From Butyriboletus loyo (taxonomy: Eukaryota > Basidiomycota > Agaricomycetes > Boletales > Boletaceae), in NCBI GenBank assembly GCA_038093515.1, contig JBBPSI010000016.1:124001-188000 (forward strand): a DNA stretch of 64,000 nucleotides, given 5' to 3'. Both the position numbers and the translations under genes were made by a program. Shown here one piece after another: positions 26,045 to 36,078 of the stretch (position 1 is its first letter; each line of letters starts with the position of its first letter). The notes beneath the pieces are model-generated. The model was not told the DNA's origin and did not search any database. It was given only the letters and a program-made list of their open reading frames with translations.

Positions 26045-28536
26045 CTACGTTTCGCCTTCCTCCTCCTCTGAGGCGCTCGCAAACACAGGCTTGGGCTGAT
26101 TTTGTCGCCACGCTGGAAAAAAAAAAAAGGGCCGCCACGTCAGCCGGCAGATCAATACAAACACAGCAATACATTCTTTCGATCTCCGCCGCGGCAACCT
26201 TCCAGAATTGGCACTCCGCAGCGAGAGACTCGCCTCAAAGGCAGGCAGGTCCGATATGTGATGCTCACCTCCAGTCCATTGTGGATCGGCCTCTGCCAGT
26301 TTCGCATACTTGAGGAGCGCTTCCCGTGGCTGTAGTGAGACATCGTTGCAAAGCAAGTTAACAACCGTTCAGTCGCCGTCGCACAACAGAAAAAGACGTC
26401 ATGTGACATGACAAGGCACGGAGGAGGAAGCCCCGAAACCCGCATCCAATGCACCATGATGCGCGCAGATAACGAACTCAAAGACAACCAACCACTCACG
26501 TCTTCGTCCCGCGTCGTGTCTCGTACCAAGTTCTGAACGACGTGCTGCGTCGCACTTGCCCCGACGCGCCCTCCTTTGCCGGGTCCGGTCACTGGTAGCT
26601 CCGGTCTTCGACTTTTCCGTGGATCCAGTCGGTCCCTTTCCCTCTTGCGCTTCGTTCCTTTCACAATCCCATCCCCATCCTTGAACATTGGCAATGCGTG
26701 TGGAGTCAAAATCGTTGGTGCTGCGAGTGCATCTGACATATCCTCTATCGTCGGTCGTTTCGGTGCTCCCTTCGATAATAGGAGCTTCGCGCCATGCGTC
26801 GATGTGTCTGGCGAGTATAAAACTGATATCGTTCCATTCGAGAGTCCCGTTATGATCTGGTTGATCTTGGGATGCCAGGCTACCTTCACCGGCGTTGACT
26901 CCATCTCGACCTCCTTGACGACACTCAGGTCCGTTCGGCTGAGGAATAAGAGTTTCCCCGGTCCACTTTTTGATGCGGCACCGACACCCGTAAGGACGTA
27001 TTTTTCGTCAGGACTAAACACTGCATTCGTGCCAGGGTAAAGTGTCGTTGTTTCGGAACGCATCACCACAGGTTTTTTGAACGAACGAATATCCCATACT
27101 GAAATGTCGCATTTCAGGAGGGCCGGATTGCTCAGGGAAATGTTACATACGTTTAACAGTATCATCCCCTCCTCGAGTGAGGACCGTCCGGCTGTCCACA
27201 GAGAATACGACAGAGGCCGTCTCCGTCGACTTTGCGTGAGCACCTTCAACAGTCATGTTTGGGCGCACAAAATTAGATGAGGATTGCCACATATGTAGCG
27301 CGCCATCCAGGCAAGCTGCAAAAAAATTATGACTATTAAGAAACATTATGGGATTTGGTTAGTGGGCATACCACCACTAATGATGTTGCCATCCGGAGAA
27401 TAGCCACATGCTGTGACCTTAGTCCGTGCTCCTCGCTCTTTCGACTTGACAACAATGACTGTCTTCTGCTTGCGCTTATTCTCCACATCCCATATTCTAG
27501 GAGACTTGGTACCCATCGCAGAGGAAGGGTAGGAGTAGCCTCACCTGATGGTCGAGTCAACTGAACTCGTAATAAACACCTGTCGATCTCGTGGGTGCCA
27601 CGAACATCCCGTCAACTCGGCGACGTGCCCGCTACGGCGACAATGTTAGCATCCTATCTCACAACTACCGATGATGAGTCGTACGCAGTATGCTTCATGT
27701 CTCTGATGTACATATCACCCTTGATAAAGGTTGCCCTGCGATAGTTTGTCACATGCCATTCTTGTGAAGGAACCGATCACATACACTTCTTCGCCGTCTC
27801 TATCATAGAGTCTGGGTTGGAGAGTGGCGGGAATAACGAGGAACTGTTGCCCATTGTTTGAAAATTTCACGTCATTGACCTAATGGAGGCATGAGGATCG
27901 CCGTTGCTCCGGTCAAGGAGTAGACACACGTAGTAGCTGCCTGCTGGCTCCCATGTCTTGAAGGGCCTCGGATGAGAAGTCATTCCGCCAAAATCCCAAA
28001 GCTTGCAGTCGTAATCGTGCGACCCACTGAGCACACGTGCACCACTCGGGTCAAGTGCGAGGGCTGAGATGACCTTGGTGTGCTCTTTGAGCGTTGCCTC
28101 ATGAGTGACAGGAAACTCAGGCGGGGCGGAGAGCGAGGGAGAAGTGGGGTCATACTCGGGCTCATCTTCTGTTGCATCTGCACTATCGTCCGATGCTTCT
28201 TCTTCTGGCCCGTCATAAAGCAGGGATTGCTTTGTGGGTGGAACCGACGCTGGCTGGCTGGCCTCGACCTCTGAAAACTCGCGGGCAGTCTTGCTTGGCC
28301 CTGGTTCAGGAGCCTGTTCTGCCTGAGGGTGAAGGGCAGATGGTTAACACGAGGCACAGAAGGACGAGTCTGGTATAGCTACTGACAGGGACATCCTGCC
28401 TTTTCGCCGCGTCGAAGCGAGATGGATCGAGGTCGCGTTTTTTGGCGGCCTTGCCAAAGCCAGATATCCCCATGGCGGCAAAAACATCCATGTCGGCCAT
28501 AACATCCATGTCGGCCATAACATCCATGTTGGCCAT
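26045..28536 (-). CDS. WD40 repeat protein, WDR70 orthologue
   Basis: The start at 28536 gives MANMDVMADMDVMADMDVFA, a short tandem repeat, followed by AMGISGFGKAAKKRDLDPSRF; MGISGFGK is the hallmark start of WDR70. An acidic linker (EEEASDDSADATEDEPEYD) and the WD blades follow: LALDPSGARVLSGSHDYDCK with LWDF, VNDVKFSNNGQQFLVIPA, LTGCSWHPRDRQVFITSSVD with IRIWDVENK, VVFSVDSRTVLTRGGDDTVK with VWDIR, and VAWHPKINQIITGLSNG. Then a helical tail with KRKRERDRLDPRKSRRPELP and an acidic end (EEEEGET). WDR70 takes part in histone H2B ubiquitination and DNA repair in other eukaryotes; that role is inferred. About ten exons. Confidence 0.92.
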
Positions 28537-28538
28537 AA
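28485..28538 (+). repeat. Three tandem 18-bp units in WDR70 exon 1
   Basis: The unit CATCCATGTCGGCCATAA is present three times without gaps, with one substitution in the third copy. Translated on the minus strand it gives the repeated Met-Asp-Val-Met-Ala-Asp at the N-terminus. Each copy also offers in-frame ATG codons. Confidence 0.95.
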
Positions 28539-28712
28539 CGTCGTCAGTGGTCGCGGGGAGAGTCGTGGTAGGGAGGACGTTCCTGATAGGTGGCAGAGGT
28601 CGTCCACGACGTTTTCATGTACTCCGACCACTCCCCCTGTGATTAATTACCGAGTGTTGTGGAGGCATTCACCACGACCTCCTCATCCATTACTACGTTC
28701 GACAACAGAGAC

Positions 28713-29446
28713 ATGTTGAAGCGACAACGCCCAGCGACACCACCTCCCTCGTCGCTCGATGACCCTCCTTCGTTCCTCCCCGGTCCCATCAGACCACTTC
28801 AATCATTACACACCGTCGACCCATCTGAACTTCGTCCCAAACGCCAGCGCGTACGACCTCCGCCGCTAGACGGTGCCCTAAGGGGGTGGCTGGAATCGCA
28901 ATCCGCTGGTCCACATTGGGAAAGCGACGGTGAAGAGGACTGGATAGAAGATACACACGACGTGTTTAGACCACCGCTACCTTTGTCGACGACAGCAGAT
29001 CAGTACAAGGATGCAAACAGCCTCCTCCATGAGCTACATGTCCTTCATCAACACAGACGGCTGTTCGCTCACTCACCCCGAGATCGGCGCCTCAACCCTA
29101 CAGTACCGCCACCCACTGCGCACGCACACATACAAGCCCATCCAGCAGGACAGAGGCTAGTAGCTTGGGCCCACGGAGCACATCACTCCGCATCTCCACA
29201 ACTTGATCGTGATGGACCGGCAGACCGAAGTTGTTGTGTTGAATCTGCAGAGGAGAAGGGACTCGTCGAGGAAGTCCAATGCGTCCGGCAACGTTATGAG
29301 GACGCTAATAGGTATTATACCCTTTTCTGATAACAACCGGACTCGCACTGAATAACAATCTCAGATTTCTGGGTTCATTATTCCTTTCACGCAGACGTGA
29401 GGTGGAAGGGATGATTTCCTCCACTGATCCCGACCCGAGCACTTGA
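28713..29446 (+). CDS. Small basidiomycete protein of unknown function
   Basis: Two exons, 28713-29311 and 29365-29446, give 226 residues. The first ATG is 28713 (MLKRQRPATPPPSS). Features are two basic patches (KRQR, RPKRQRVRPP), an acidic block (WESDGEEDWIEDTHD), a helical piece QYKDANSLLHELHVLHQHR, and an ending rebuilt across the intron: QRYEDANRFLGSLFLSRRRE. The Y(K/E)DAN motif therefore occurs twice. No known domain recognised. The C-terminal motif and spliced frame make it a real gene, probably nuclear. It diverges from WDR70 over 176 bp and converges on the frataxin gene. Confidence 0.7.
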
Positions 29447-29684
29447 CATCCCCGACTCACCCGCATGGACATTGTCCGCAATCAGTCTCGTCGGACCCTC
29501 TTGTCCGTTCCACCAGCTTTGCATCGCCTCGTCATGGCATCGCGATTTTAATCCCATGCTTGAGGGTATACATATACTGCACATTAATATTGTAGGGTAT
29601 TCACGATAGTTATATCGTATACCTTTGAATCATTTCCAACACGCCTTAGTAGTCGACAAGAGCGACAGATATCACCATTAGCAT

Positions 29685-30579
29685 CTACTCGACCGCCTCT
29701 GATACACGCTCAAGTCCAAGCTTCACCTCACGTCCAAGTGCGCGAGCGAGCTCTAGTTCCAAAAGAATACCCATCTCTTTCCCGTCCCGAGAGTATCGCC
29801 AGTCATCCGTGGATGACATGTAGTCATATCGCTTAGGTCCACTGACCGTCCATTCAGTTAACGAATTAATGTCAATGAACGACCATCAATTCGGCATTTC
29901 ATCCACGCGTAGAAATCGCAAGTGCATCAGTCGCAAAGTCGAGCAATGTTTGGAAGGCACCGAGGAGTTAATAGCGGTGAAAGGTGAAAACGGGTGCTTG
30001 ACCATAGAAGGAGTCGGACGAACCTGACGGGAGACGAAAGCCAAATTTGCTTGTTTGGAGGCTGCTTGTTGATCACATATGTTCCGTTCGAACCGAGGTT
30101 GAGCGTTAATACGCCACTCTGCAATGATCTCCATGAGCGGCTTATGACATTGTACTTCGCAACCGGCGGTTTCGTCGAGTCTATGGGCTGAAGTGGGCAC
30201 TCGGCAACTTACGTGGTAGTCAACTTCAAAACCCTCGTCGCCTATGTCGCCTAGAAGGTCCTCCAGCCGCTCAAGCAGAGAGGTCATAGTTACGTCGGCG
30301 AGGACATGGTACCGATCCATGGGCAAATCACTGCGATGAGTTAGTGTTCAGGTTACCAATGAATCCAGTGCGAGGGGTCTCAAATATTACTCACCTGTGG
30401 GTGACATGAGGTGTAGGTGTACTTAGTGCTCGCCTACTTTGCGGTGCGTGGGTGAAATGCCCTGGAGAGGTATGCCTGGCGGGCAGCATAACAGCCTTGG
30501 CCGTTGACAGGAGTACAGCGCTCTCGGCGCATGACAGCGTACGTTGCGATAAAAACCTAGGAAGAGTTCGGGAGAGCAT
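29685..30579 (-). CDS. YFH1: Frataxin, mitochondrial
   Basis: Iron-binding partner of the Fe-S cluster assembly complex in the mitochondrial matrix; it stimulates sulfur transfer by the cysteine desulfurase. The start at 30579 gives [20 protein letters not shown], a basic, hydroxylated presequence. The mature domain is rebuilt over four exons: [19 protein letters not shown], an acidic helix [40 protein letters not shown] and [11 protein letters not shown] joined to [21 protein letters not shown], then [16 protein letters not shown]. [19 protein letters not shown] is diagnostic. The next gene on the same strand, a rhodanese, ends 196 bp upstream of this start. Confidence 0.97.
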
Positions 30580-30774
30580 GGTAATAGCAAACCACAGATG
30601 ATTGAGATAGTAAAATGATAACCAAGTACAGACCCGACGCAGGATGACGCGGACGTTTGAACGTGAAGGTGAAAGTGTAAAACTGAGACTAGTACACATG
30701 ACGAGTGTGGTATTTGATGTTCACTATTCTAGTTATGTACTAGGGAACTATAATTGACACTGCTAAAACTCAGG

Positions 30775-31420
30775 CTAATGAACTTTTGGCCCATCCGCTT
30801 CCCGAGACACCCAGTCGAGCCAAGATCCCTCGTAATTGATGATGCTATGCAAGGGTTTATTAGTGTGCAGGTGAATGTCGGAGGACGGGAATACCCACTT
30901 TTCGTAGCCACTTCTTCTGGCAATATCACACGCAGAGGCACTCCTCTGGCCACTTCTGCAGTAGAAAACAACTTCCTGGGTTTTTCCTGGCTTGTCAAAG
31001 CCGTGCTGACCACGGAAAGCCTGAGCGCTCAAGTTCAGGGAGCTGGCAAGCACTGAAAGTGGGAGGTTGACGGATGAGGGAATAGACCCCTGTGAGACTT
31101 CGTGTGGTTCCCGGACATCGATCAAGTAAGCATCCTGGACGAGGTGTTTGAAGCTGCAGATGGCAGAAAAGGCGAGACCATACGTTACTAGGAGTGAGAG
31201 TTTTCGGCTTGAGCTGCTCGTAGGCGAGAGTAGGGCTGTTCCAATTCTCCTGCAGCTTGTCATTGAGTTTACGCGCAGCGCTGATCAGAGCCTGTTTGTT
31301 ATTGGCTTTGGCGGACTGGTGCCGAGCGAGGAGCTGCAAGGACGGCGCTATGACCCTGTATGTGAGGATAGCGGGTCGAACGGACGTGTGTGAAGCGTTG
31401 GTGAGTATTGTTCGCAGCAT
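30775..31420 (-). CDS. Single-domain rhodanese, probably mitochondrial
   Basis: Thiosulfate sulfurtransferase-like protein of about 190 residues. The N-terminus (MLRTILTNASHTSVRPAI ... LQLLARHQSAKANNK) is basic and Ser-rich, like a mitochondrial presequence. LAYEQLKP is followed, after a splice that joins PSN to DAYLIDVREPHEV, by QGSIPSSVNLPLSVLA and the active-site loop VVFYCRSGQRSASACDIA. The catalytic Cys sits in CRSGQRS. It ends NYEGSWLDWVSRE. The family moves sulfane sulfur; its place next to frataxin fits a mitochondrial sulfur role, which is inference. Confidence 0.92.
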
Positions 31421-31810
31421 CTTCTGTAGTCTTTCTCACCACCCAGAAGATGATTAATATCTACGCCAATATGCGGAACAAAAGATCACGTGAGCGGAGT
31501 TTTGCGATTGGATGAGCAGAAATGCCGCAACGGATATCTTGGCGTCTTTCTTCCCTCACTCTCTCTCTCCCATCCTCAGACCTCAGACTTGGTCAACACA
31601 CAACCCAGCACTCTCTCGACGGCGTTGGTATGCACGCTACCCGGTGACACGACGCAGCACAAGTGGGAGCGTAGTTCTCGGAACACTTGTGTTGCGTCGT
31701 GCCACCAATCATCCTCCCTTCGTCACCACTCCCTTCATCTCATCTGCGTCTTCTGGCCGTTCAAGTTCCCCGAATTATGCAACCCTATCATCTCGCATTT
31801 CATTCACCTT

Positions 31811-31927
31811 GGCAAATCCAGGATGACCACTAAGCAACAGTTTCACTACCACGTGATGTGGTGAAGTCGGGTGATGGCGGGACTTCACCTCGTCGAGTGG
31901 TTGCTTGGCGGTCATCCCGGATTTGCC
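31811..31927. repeat. Nested inverted repeat/hairpin
   Basis: 28-bp outer arms (31811-31838 and about 31900-31927) pair with three mismatches, beginning GGCAAATCC and ending GGATTTGCC. An inner hairpin GGTGAAGTC...GACTTCACC lies at about 31859-31888. It could be a small MITE-like element or a structured transcript. No clear target-site duplication seen. Confidence 0.8.
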
Positions 31928-32124
31928 CTCTGTCGCCATGGCCCACATGACACCTCAATCGTGGACTGGTTCAAATCGGTTCGCTCGGCTCCCCGAGTCG
32001 GTACGTGTTAATAAGGGATGTGAATACACGCTATAGGCCGCGGTGAGTGGGATTTCCCCAAATCTGAGCGAATGTCTATATTTAATGCCGTAGCTGCTGG
32101 GAGTCGGTACATCGATACATCGAG

Positions 32125-32166
32125 GAAAATAATTGGAAGTTATAATATAATTTCCGATTATTTTTC
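32125..32166. repeat. AT-rich palindrome
   Basis: Arms GAAAATAATTGGAAGTTAT and ATAATTTCCGATTATTTTTC are reverse complements apart from about three positions, with almost no loop. It lies about 150 bp upstream of the CTR start. Confidence 0.8.
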
Positions 32167-32316
32167 TCAATATGTAAGTCTGAATCAGGATGTGCCGGGT
32201 CTCGGCAGCCGTGGCGTTAAATATCGTCGTTTTCGCTCAATTGTCAGCCGCTCTTCTGTCTTCTTGTCTTCTGTACCTGAGAGTCACCATCTGAACCATC
32301 CACTGTCGGCGCAAAC

Positions 32317-32908
32317 ATGAACAACTCGACTAATAACATGTTGATGGACATGACTCCGTGGTTGCATTTCGGAAATACCGATTACCTTCTCTTCGAAGCT
32401 TGGCGCCCTTCATCCCATGGTGCGATTGCTGGCGCTTGCATAGGACTGTTTGCGTTTTGCATCTTGGACCGTTGCCTTGCCGCCTATCGACGCACTCAAG
32501 AGTTACGCTGGATGGCCAAGTCTGCAGCTCATTGATTTCTCCGAATCCCGATTTCTGACTATATCGGCTAGAACAATCTTGATGTTAAACAGGGTGCACT
32601 CTAGCTCTGGCAAGGAAGATAGTCTCGAAGTCTTTAGAGAAGGCACCGTCCCTGCGCGCAGACGGCTCGTTCCTCCGTTTACGCCCTCGCACGATATCCC
32701 ACGCGGAGTAATTCAAGCCATTCAGGCGACTTTTTCGTACATTCTCATGCTGGCTGTCATGTAAGCATGGTTGATTTCTATGCGTGTTCGAAATTCCAAA
32801 GCAAGGATGTATAGGACGTTCAATGGTGCATATATCATTTCTGTCATCCTAGGGCTTGGTACCGGAGAGGTTTTGGTTGGGCGCATTGGCCGCAAGCAGG
32901 AATATTGA
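32317..32908 (+). CDS. CTR family high-affinity copper transporter
   Basis: Three exons, 32317-32519, 32572-32760 and 32815-32908, give 161 residues. CTR proteins are trimeric Cu(I) channels of the plasma or vacuolar membrane. The N-terminus has Met clusters (MLMDM) for copper binding, then HFGNTDYLLFEAWRPSSHG and TM1 (GAIAGACIGLFAFCILDR). After a basic loop (REGTVPARRRLVPPF) and HDIPRGVIQAIQATFSYI come TM2 and TM3. Across the last splice they form the family signature exactly: Met-x3-Met, twelve residues, Gly-x3-Gly (MLAVM ... GLGTG). The end is GRIGRKQEY, without a Cys/His tail motif. A BIM1-like gene follows on the same strand 674 bp downstream. Confidence 0.95.
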
Positions 32909-33582
32909 TTGGCAGTGATACCTCGCCTACCTTTCTTCGACGTGTCGCATCCGGTGATAGATACCTTGAGGATTATCCGATATCTGCGTTTACTATCATG
33001 TAATCTGCCAGCATGAATGATAAAAACTGACGTCGCGTAACAAAGACATGTCTTTCAGTCACTTGTACGAATGCTCAAGTCCACCCATCACGCGATATTC
33101 AGGGCGTGCCTCCTGTACCTTGAGACCCTGGTCTGGTCACCAGACTACTATCATGCCCCCTTGAGTGCAACCTGCTCCCACCCTGTCGCAAGCGTGTGAC
33201 AAAAGGTTGCATTAGATTGGCAAAGGGGGTCAAAAACTGGTACCTCTTCACCTTCATGAAATCAACCAGTAAAAATTTAAAAGAAATAAGGAATAGATAG
33301 GTTCATTTTTCTGAGTCCATATACCGTTTCCGAGAGGTGTAGACATCATCGTTGAAGTACTAGAAGAGAAAGACTCATTTTTTTGCACTAAAGGGGAATG
33401 AGAGTAATGAGGTTCCATGTTGCCAACGTTTCAAAATTCGGAGCAAACCAAACAAGACCATCATCGGGTGAAAAAGCTTTTTTCGCTACATCTGACCCAA
33501 CATAAGTACAGTAGTACCTTGCAAGCAACACCCGCCGGCAGTTCGTGTTAGAGAACTCTTTGCTAGAGAACTCTCTCGAAAA
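32909..33582. other. Intergenic between CTR and BIM1-like genes
   Basis: No gene seen. It holds a perfect 15-bp dyad (33131-33145), a copy of a 19-bp sequence that recurs in BIM1 exon 1 (33430-33448), and GAGCAAA at 33441-33447. GAGCAAA is the complement of TTTGCTC, the core of copper-response elements bound by yeast Mac1; one match is weak evidence. AGAGAACTCT occurs twice just before the BIM1 start. Confidence 0.5.
33131..33145. promoter_or_regulatory. Perfect dyad GTCTGGT-C-ACCAGAC
   Basis: Two 7-bp half sites around one central base, located after the CTR gene and about 440 bp before the BIM1-like ATG. This is the form of a dimeric transcription-factor site. No known factor is assigned. 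Confidence 0.3.
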
Positions 33583-34372
33583 ATGCGTTTTATTTCTGTT
33601 GTTCTCACCACTGCATTCGCTGCGGTTGTAAATGCGCACTTCCAGCTTCAATATCCCCTGCCAAGGGGATCGTTTGTTCAAAATTCGGAGCCAACGTTCT
33701 GTGGTCAGTAGTATGCTAGTGCCGAGCGGTAATAATCTGAACCATGATTGTTGTAGACGGGTATACCAATGCGGTTTCAACTCGTACTGTATTCCCCATG
33801 AGTAACGGGGTGATCGACCTTAATAGCGAACATACAGTGTGGACTGGTAGGTTCTTCACCACTGCCCAAAGCGTGATCAGATAGGCTAACCCAAATTTTC
33901 CTGTCACATAGTTGGTGTCATTATTTCCACAGACCAAGACCCAACTTCATTCGCTAATTTCAACTCTTCGTCGGGGTATCAGATGGTCGTCCCGTATTTC
34001 CAGTCGAGTGGAGAAGGGCTCTTCTGCTTCCCAATCAACATTGCGGCATCTAATGTCTCTGGCATCCAAGACGGAGCGAACGTGACTATTCAGGTGATCT
34101 TCAACGGAGGCGACGGCACGCTATATCAGGTTAGTTTTGCATGCTGATTTATGATAAGATCTCAGGACTAATGGAAGCGCCAGTGTGCGGACTTGACGCT
34201 ATCTGCCAATGCAACGGTTCCAAGTAACGCGACTTCTGGCTGCGCTAATGTTACGGCGAGTACGACCGCTTCAGCGCCGACGGCGACGGCTAGCAGTGGT
34301 GCTGGAAAGAATATGGTGACAATCTCTAGTGTTGCTGCTCTTTTTTTGGCTGGCCTGGTGTCATTCCTTTGA
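33583..34372 (+). CDS. BIM1-like copper-binding protein (LPMO-like, X325 type)
   Basis: Four exons, 33583-33703, 33757-33846, 33912-34129 and 34184-34372, give 205 residues. An 18-residue signal peptide ([18 protein letters not shown]) is followed by His as first mature residue ([13 protein letters not shown]), the hallmark of copper proteins of the BIM1/X325 family. [31 protein letters not shown] and [16 protein letters not shown] follow. Four Cys (TFC, LFC, QCA, GCA) could form two disulfides; several N-x-S/T sites are present. A Thr/Ser/Ala-rich stretch leads to a hydrophobic tail ([18 protein letters not shown]) typical of GPI anchoring. His1 and a second His (EHT) are plausible Cu ligands. 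In Cryptococcus, Bim1/Cbi1 helps Ctr1 take up copper; the CTR gene next door supports the same role. Confidence 0.9.
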
Positions 34373-35414
34373 AGAGCGAACGCGACGACAAAGGTTTCAG
34401 GCGGAAAGTGAGCATAGAACTGGTGTCACGATACTAGTAAAGAGGAGAATTCGATATAGTCTTGTTGAGTGGTCAGGTTCTTGGAACATCATAAGTCTAG
34501 CGGTATGATGCTGACGTGCGGAATACATCCTTGACGTCTCCTCGCGGTGGTTCCAACGAGTGGGCCAGAGTTCAATATTTCAAATATCAATGAGATCTAA
34601 GTACTCTGAAAAATGAATCGTCGAGGCCGTAATAAGGCAAATCGCGGGAGATGCAAAGTGATGTCATGAATAAGTAGTACAACAGGCGCCAGTTGTCCTT
34701 ACTGAAGCTGATTGATCCGGAAGAAAGCCAGGTAACTCGACAAAACCGAGGGTAAAGGCAAGAACATGGCCATGATATCTCACACCTACGCTTGACTTGC
34801 GAACCGCAGCGATGGGCACGATAGTTACACATGTGCGCCCCTACCGATCGTGCCGTAACCAATGAAACAACCGGAGAGGCCACAGAGCATAAGTACATCC
34901 CCGCGTCTTCCTCATGCATTCTTATTATCATCGGCGACGTAGATAGCAAAGCAAGCGCGATTCCCGACGTAGGTTGGTGATCGGTGACCAATTTCCCGTC
35001 CGCAAGGACTGGGTAAGTGCATACATGTCATAGGGTCCAGTATGAAATGAAAGAGGGGGTTCGGCTCAGAGTGGCTATCTGATGGGCCAATCAGCCGCGA
35101 TGGACTGAGGTGTTCTTACTAATTTCCACCACGCCCGCGCTTGCGCAGCTCCATGTCATCGGCTAGTGATGCCATCGATCAAACACTGGAGATTTCATTG
35201 CATATTTTGTCCCTGGCCGATGAATCGACGATAGGTAAATGTCGGTCTGTCATCTTCCCATCGATGCCCACGCTGATTCTCGTGCGAAGGGCTAGGGTAT
35301 GACGCTCATGAATTTCATACTGCGACGGCGATATGTCTCGGTTGCGTTCACGGCCTTCGGGACATCTCCACGACACCGATGTCGTTACGAGTCGTCTCAC
35401 CGTTGCAGCTACAC

Positions 35415-35453
35415 CCAAAACGTTGGACCGCTTTCGCCCGTGTTCTACTCAGT
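35415..35453 (+). repeat. Left arm of a 39-bp inverted repeat
   Basis: Begins CCAAAACGTT and ends TTCTACTCAGT. It matches the reverse complement of 35779-35817 at 38 of 39 positions by eye. Confidence 0.9.
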
Positions 35454-35778
35454 CTGCGGTTTACTGGACAAATAGTACTATACCTAATCCAGGTAAAACT
35501 ACTCCTAGCCCGGTTTACTATGCTGCAGCGTTTGCCTTAGCTCTTCACTAGTCTCGAACCAGACATTCTAGGGAGTATCCGGATAGGCGTGTGCGAACAC
35601 TTCCCAGGACCCGAGCTTCTGAAAATGCGTCAAAAACAGACGACGGTCCGAAACTATATCTTCACCCTACTTGAACTGAACAAATGGTTGGAAACCGTCG
35701 ACACATTCCTGAAATCAACTTAGTCTTGCTGTAGACAATTTTGGCGGCAGCTTCATTGGTTTGGTCCACCAGGTCGGA

Positions 35779-35817
35779 ACTGAGTAGAACACGGGCGAAA
35801 GCGGTCTAACGTTTTGG
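35779..35817 (-). repeat. Right arm of a 39-bp inverted repeat
   Basis: Reverse-complement partner of 35415-35453, with 325 bp between the arms. Similarity decays beyond the core on both sides. Confidence 0.9.
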
Positions 35818-36078
35818 ATCTAGCCGTTGAAAGATATGCGAGCCATACCGGTTCGTGGCGGTTACCAAACGTCATATTGATTATATGCTTGGAAGTACGG
35901 CGCAGGCTCGCGTATTCTTCGCGGCCGAAGAGCGAATGGCGGTGCATGATTGATTTAGGGCTAAAAGGGGCGTCGTATCAGCGGCATGATGCTTGATACT
36001 GCAGGTCCTGATCAGTAACGGCACCGCAGCACAGCGCGCTTCCTCTCACGGACTCCCCTGAGGCTTTGTGTCGGCACC

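Larger units (their letters stand above)
31421..32316. other. Long intergenic region upstream of the copper transporter gene
   Basis: About 900 bp between divergent rhodanese and CTR genes. It holds a large imperfect hairpin (31811-31927) and an AT-rich palindrome (32125-32166). Open frames here have no family resemblance and partly run through the hairpin, so none is called. Confidence 0.6.
34373..36078. other. Gene-poor region with inverted repeat
   Basis: About 1.7 kb with only short or broken frames. A 39-bp inverted repeat pair (35415-35453 and 35779-35817) lies inside. It may be relics of mobile elements; no transposase remnant recognised. Confidence 0.5.

Noticed and set aside
31490..31864. 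Plus-strand frames upstream of CTR
   Set aside because: They run into the hairpin at 31811-31927, overlap each other in different frames and have no recognisable motif.
31961..31980. Possible tRNA B-box (GGTTCAAATCG)
   Set aside because: No matching A-box or cloverleaf can be folded around it.
34587..34991. Minus-strand frame of 134 codons in the gene-poor region
   Set aside because: No family resemblance and no splice continuation; composition looks random.
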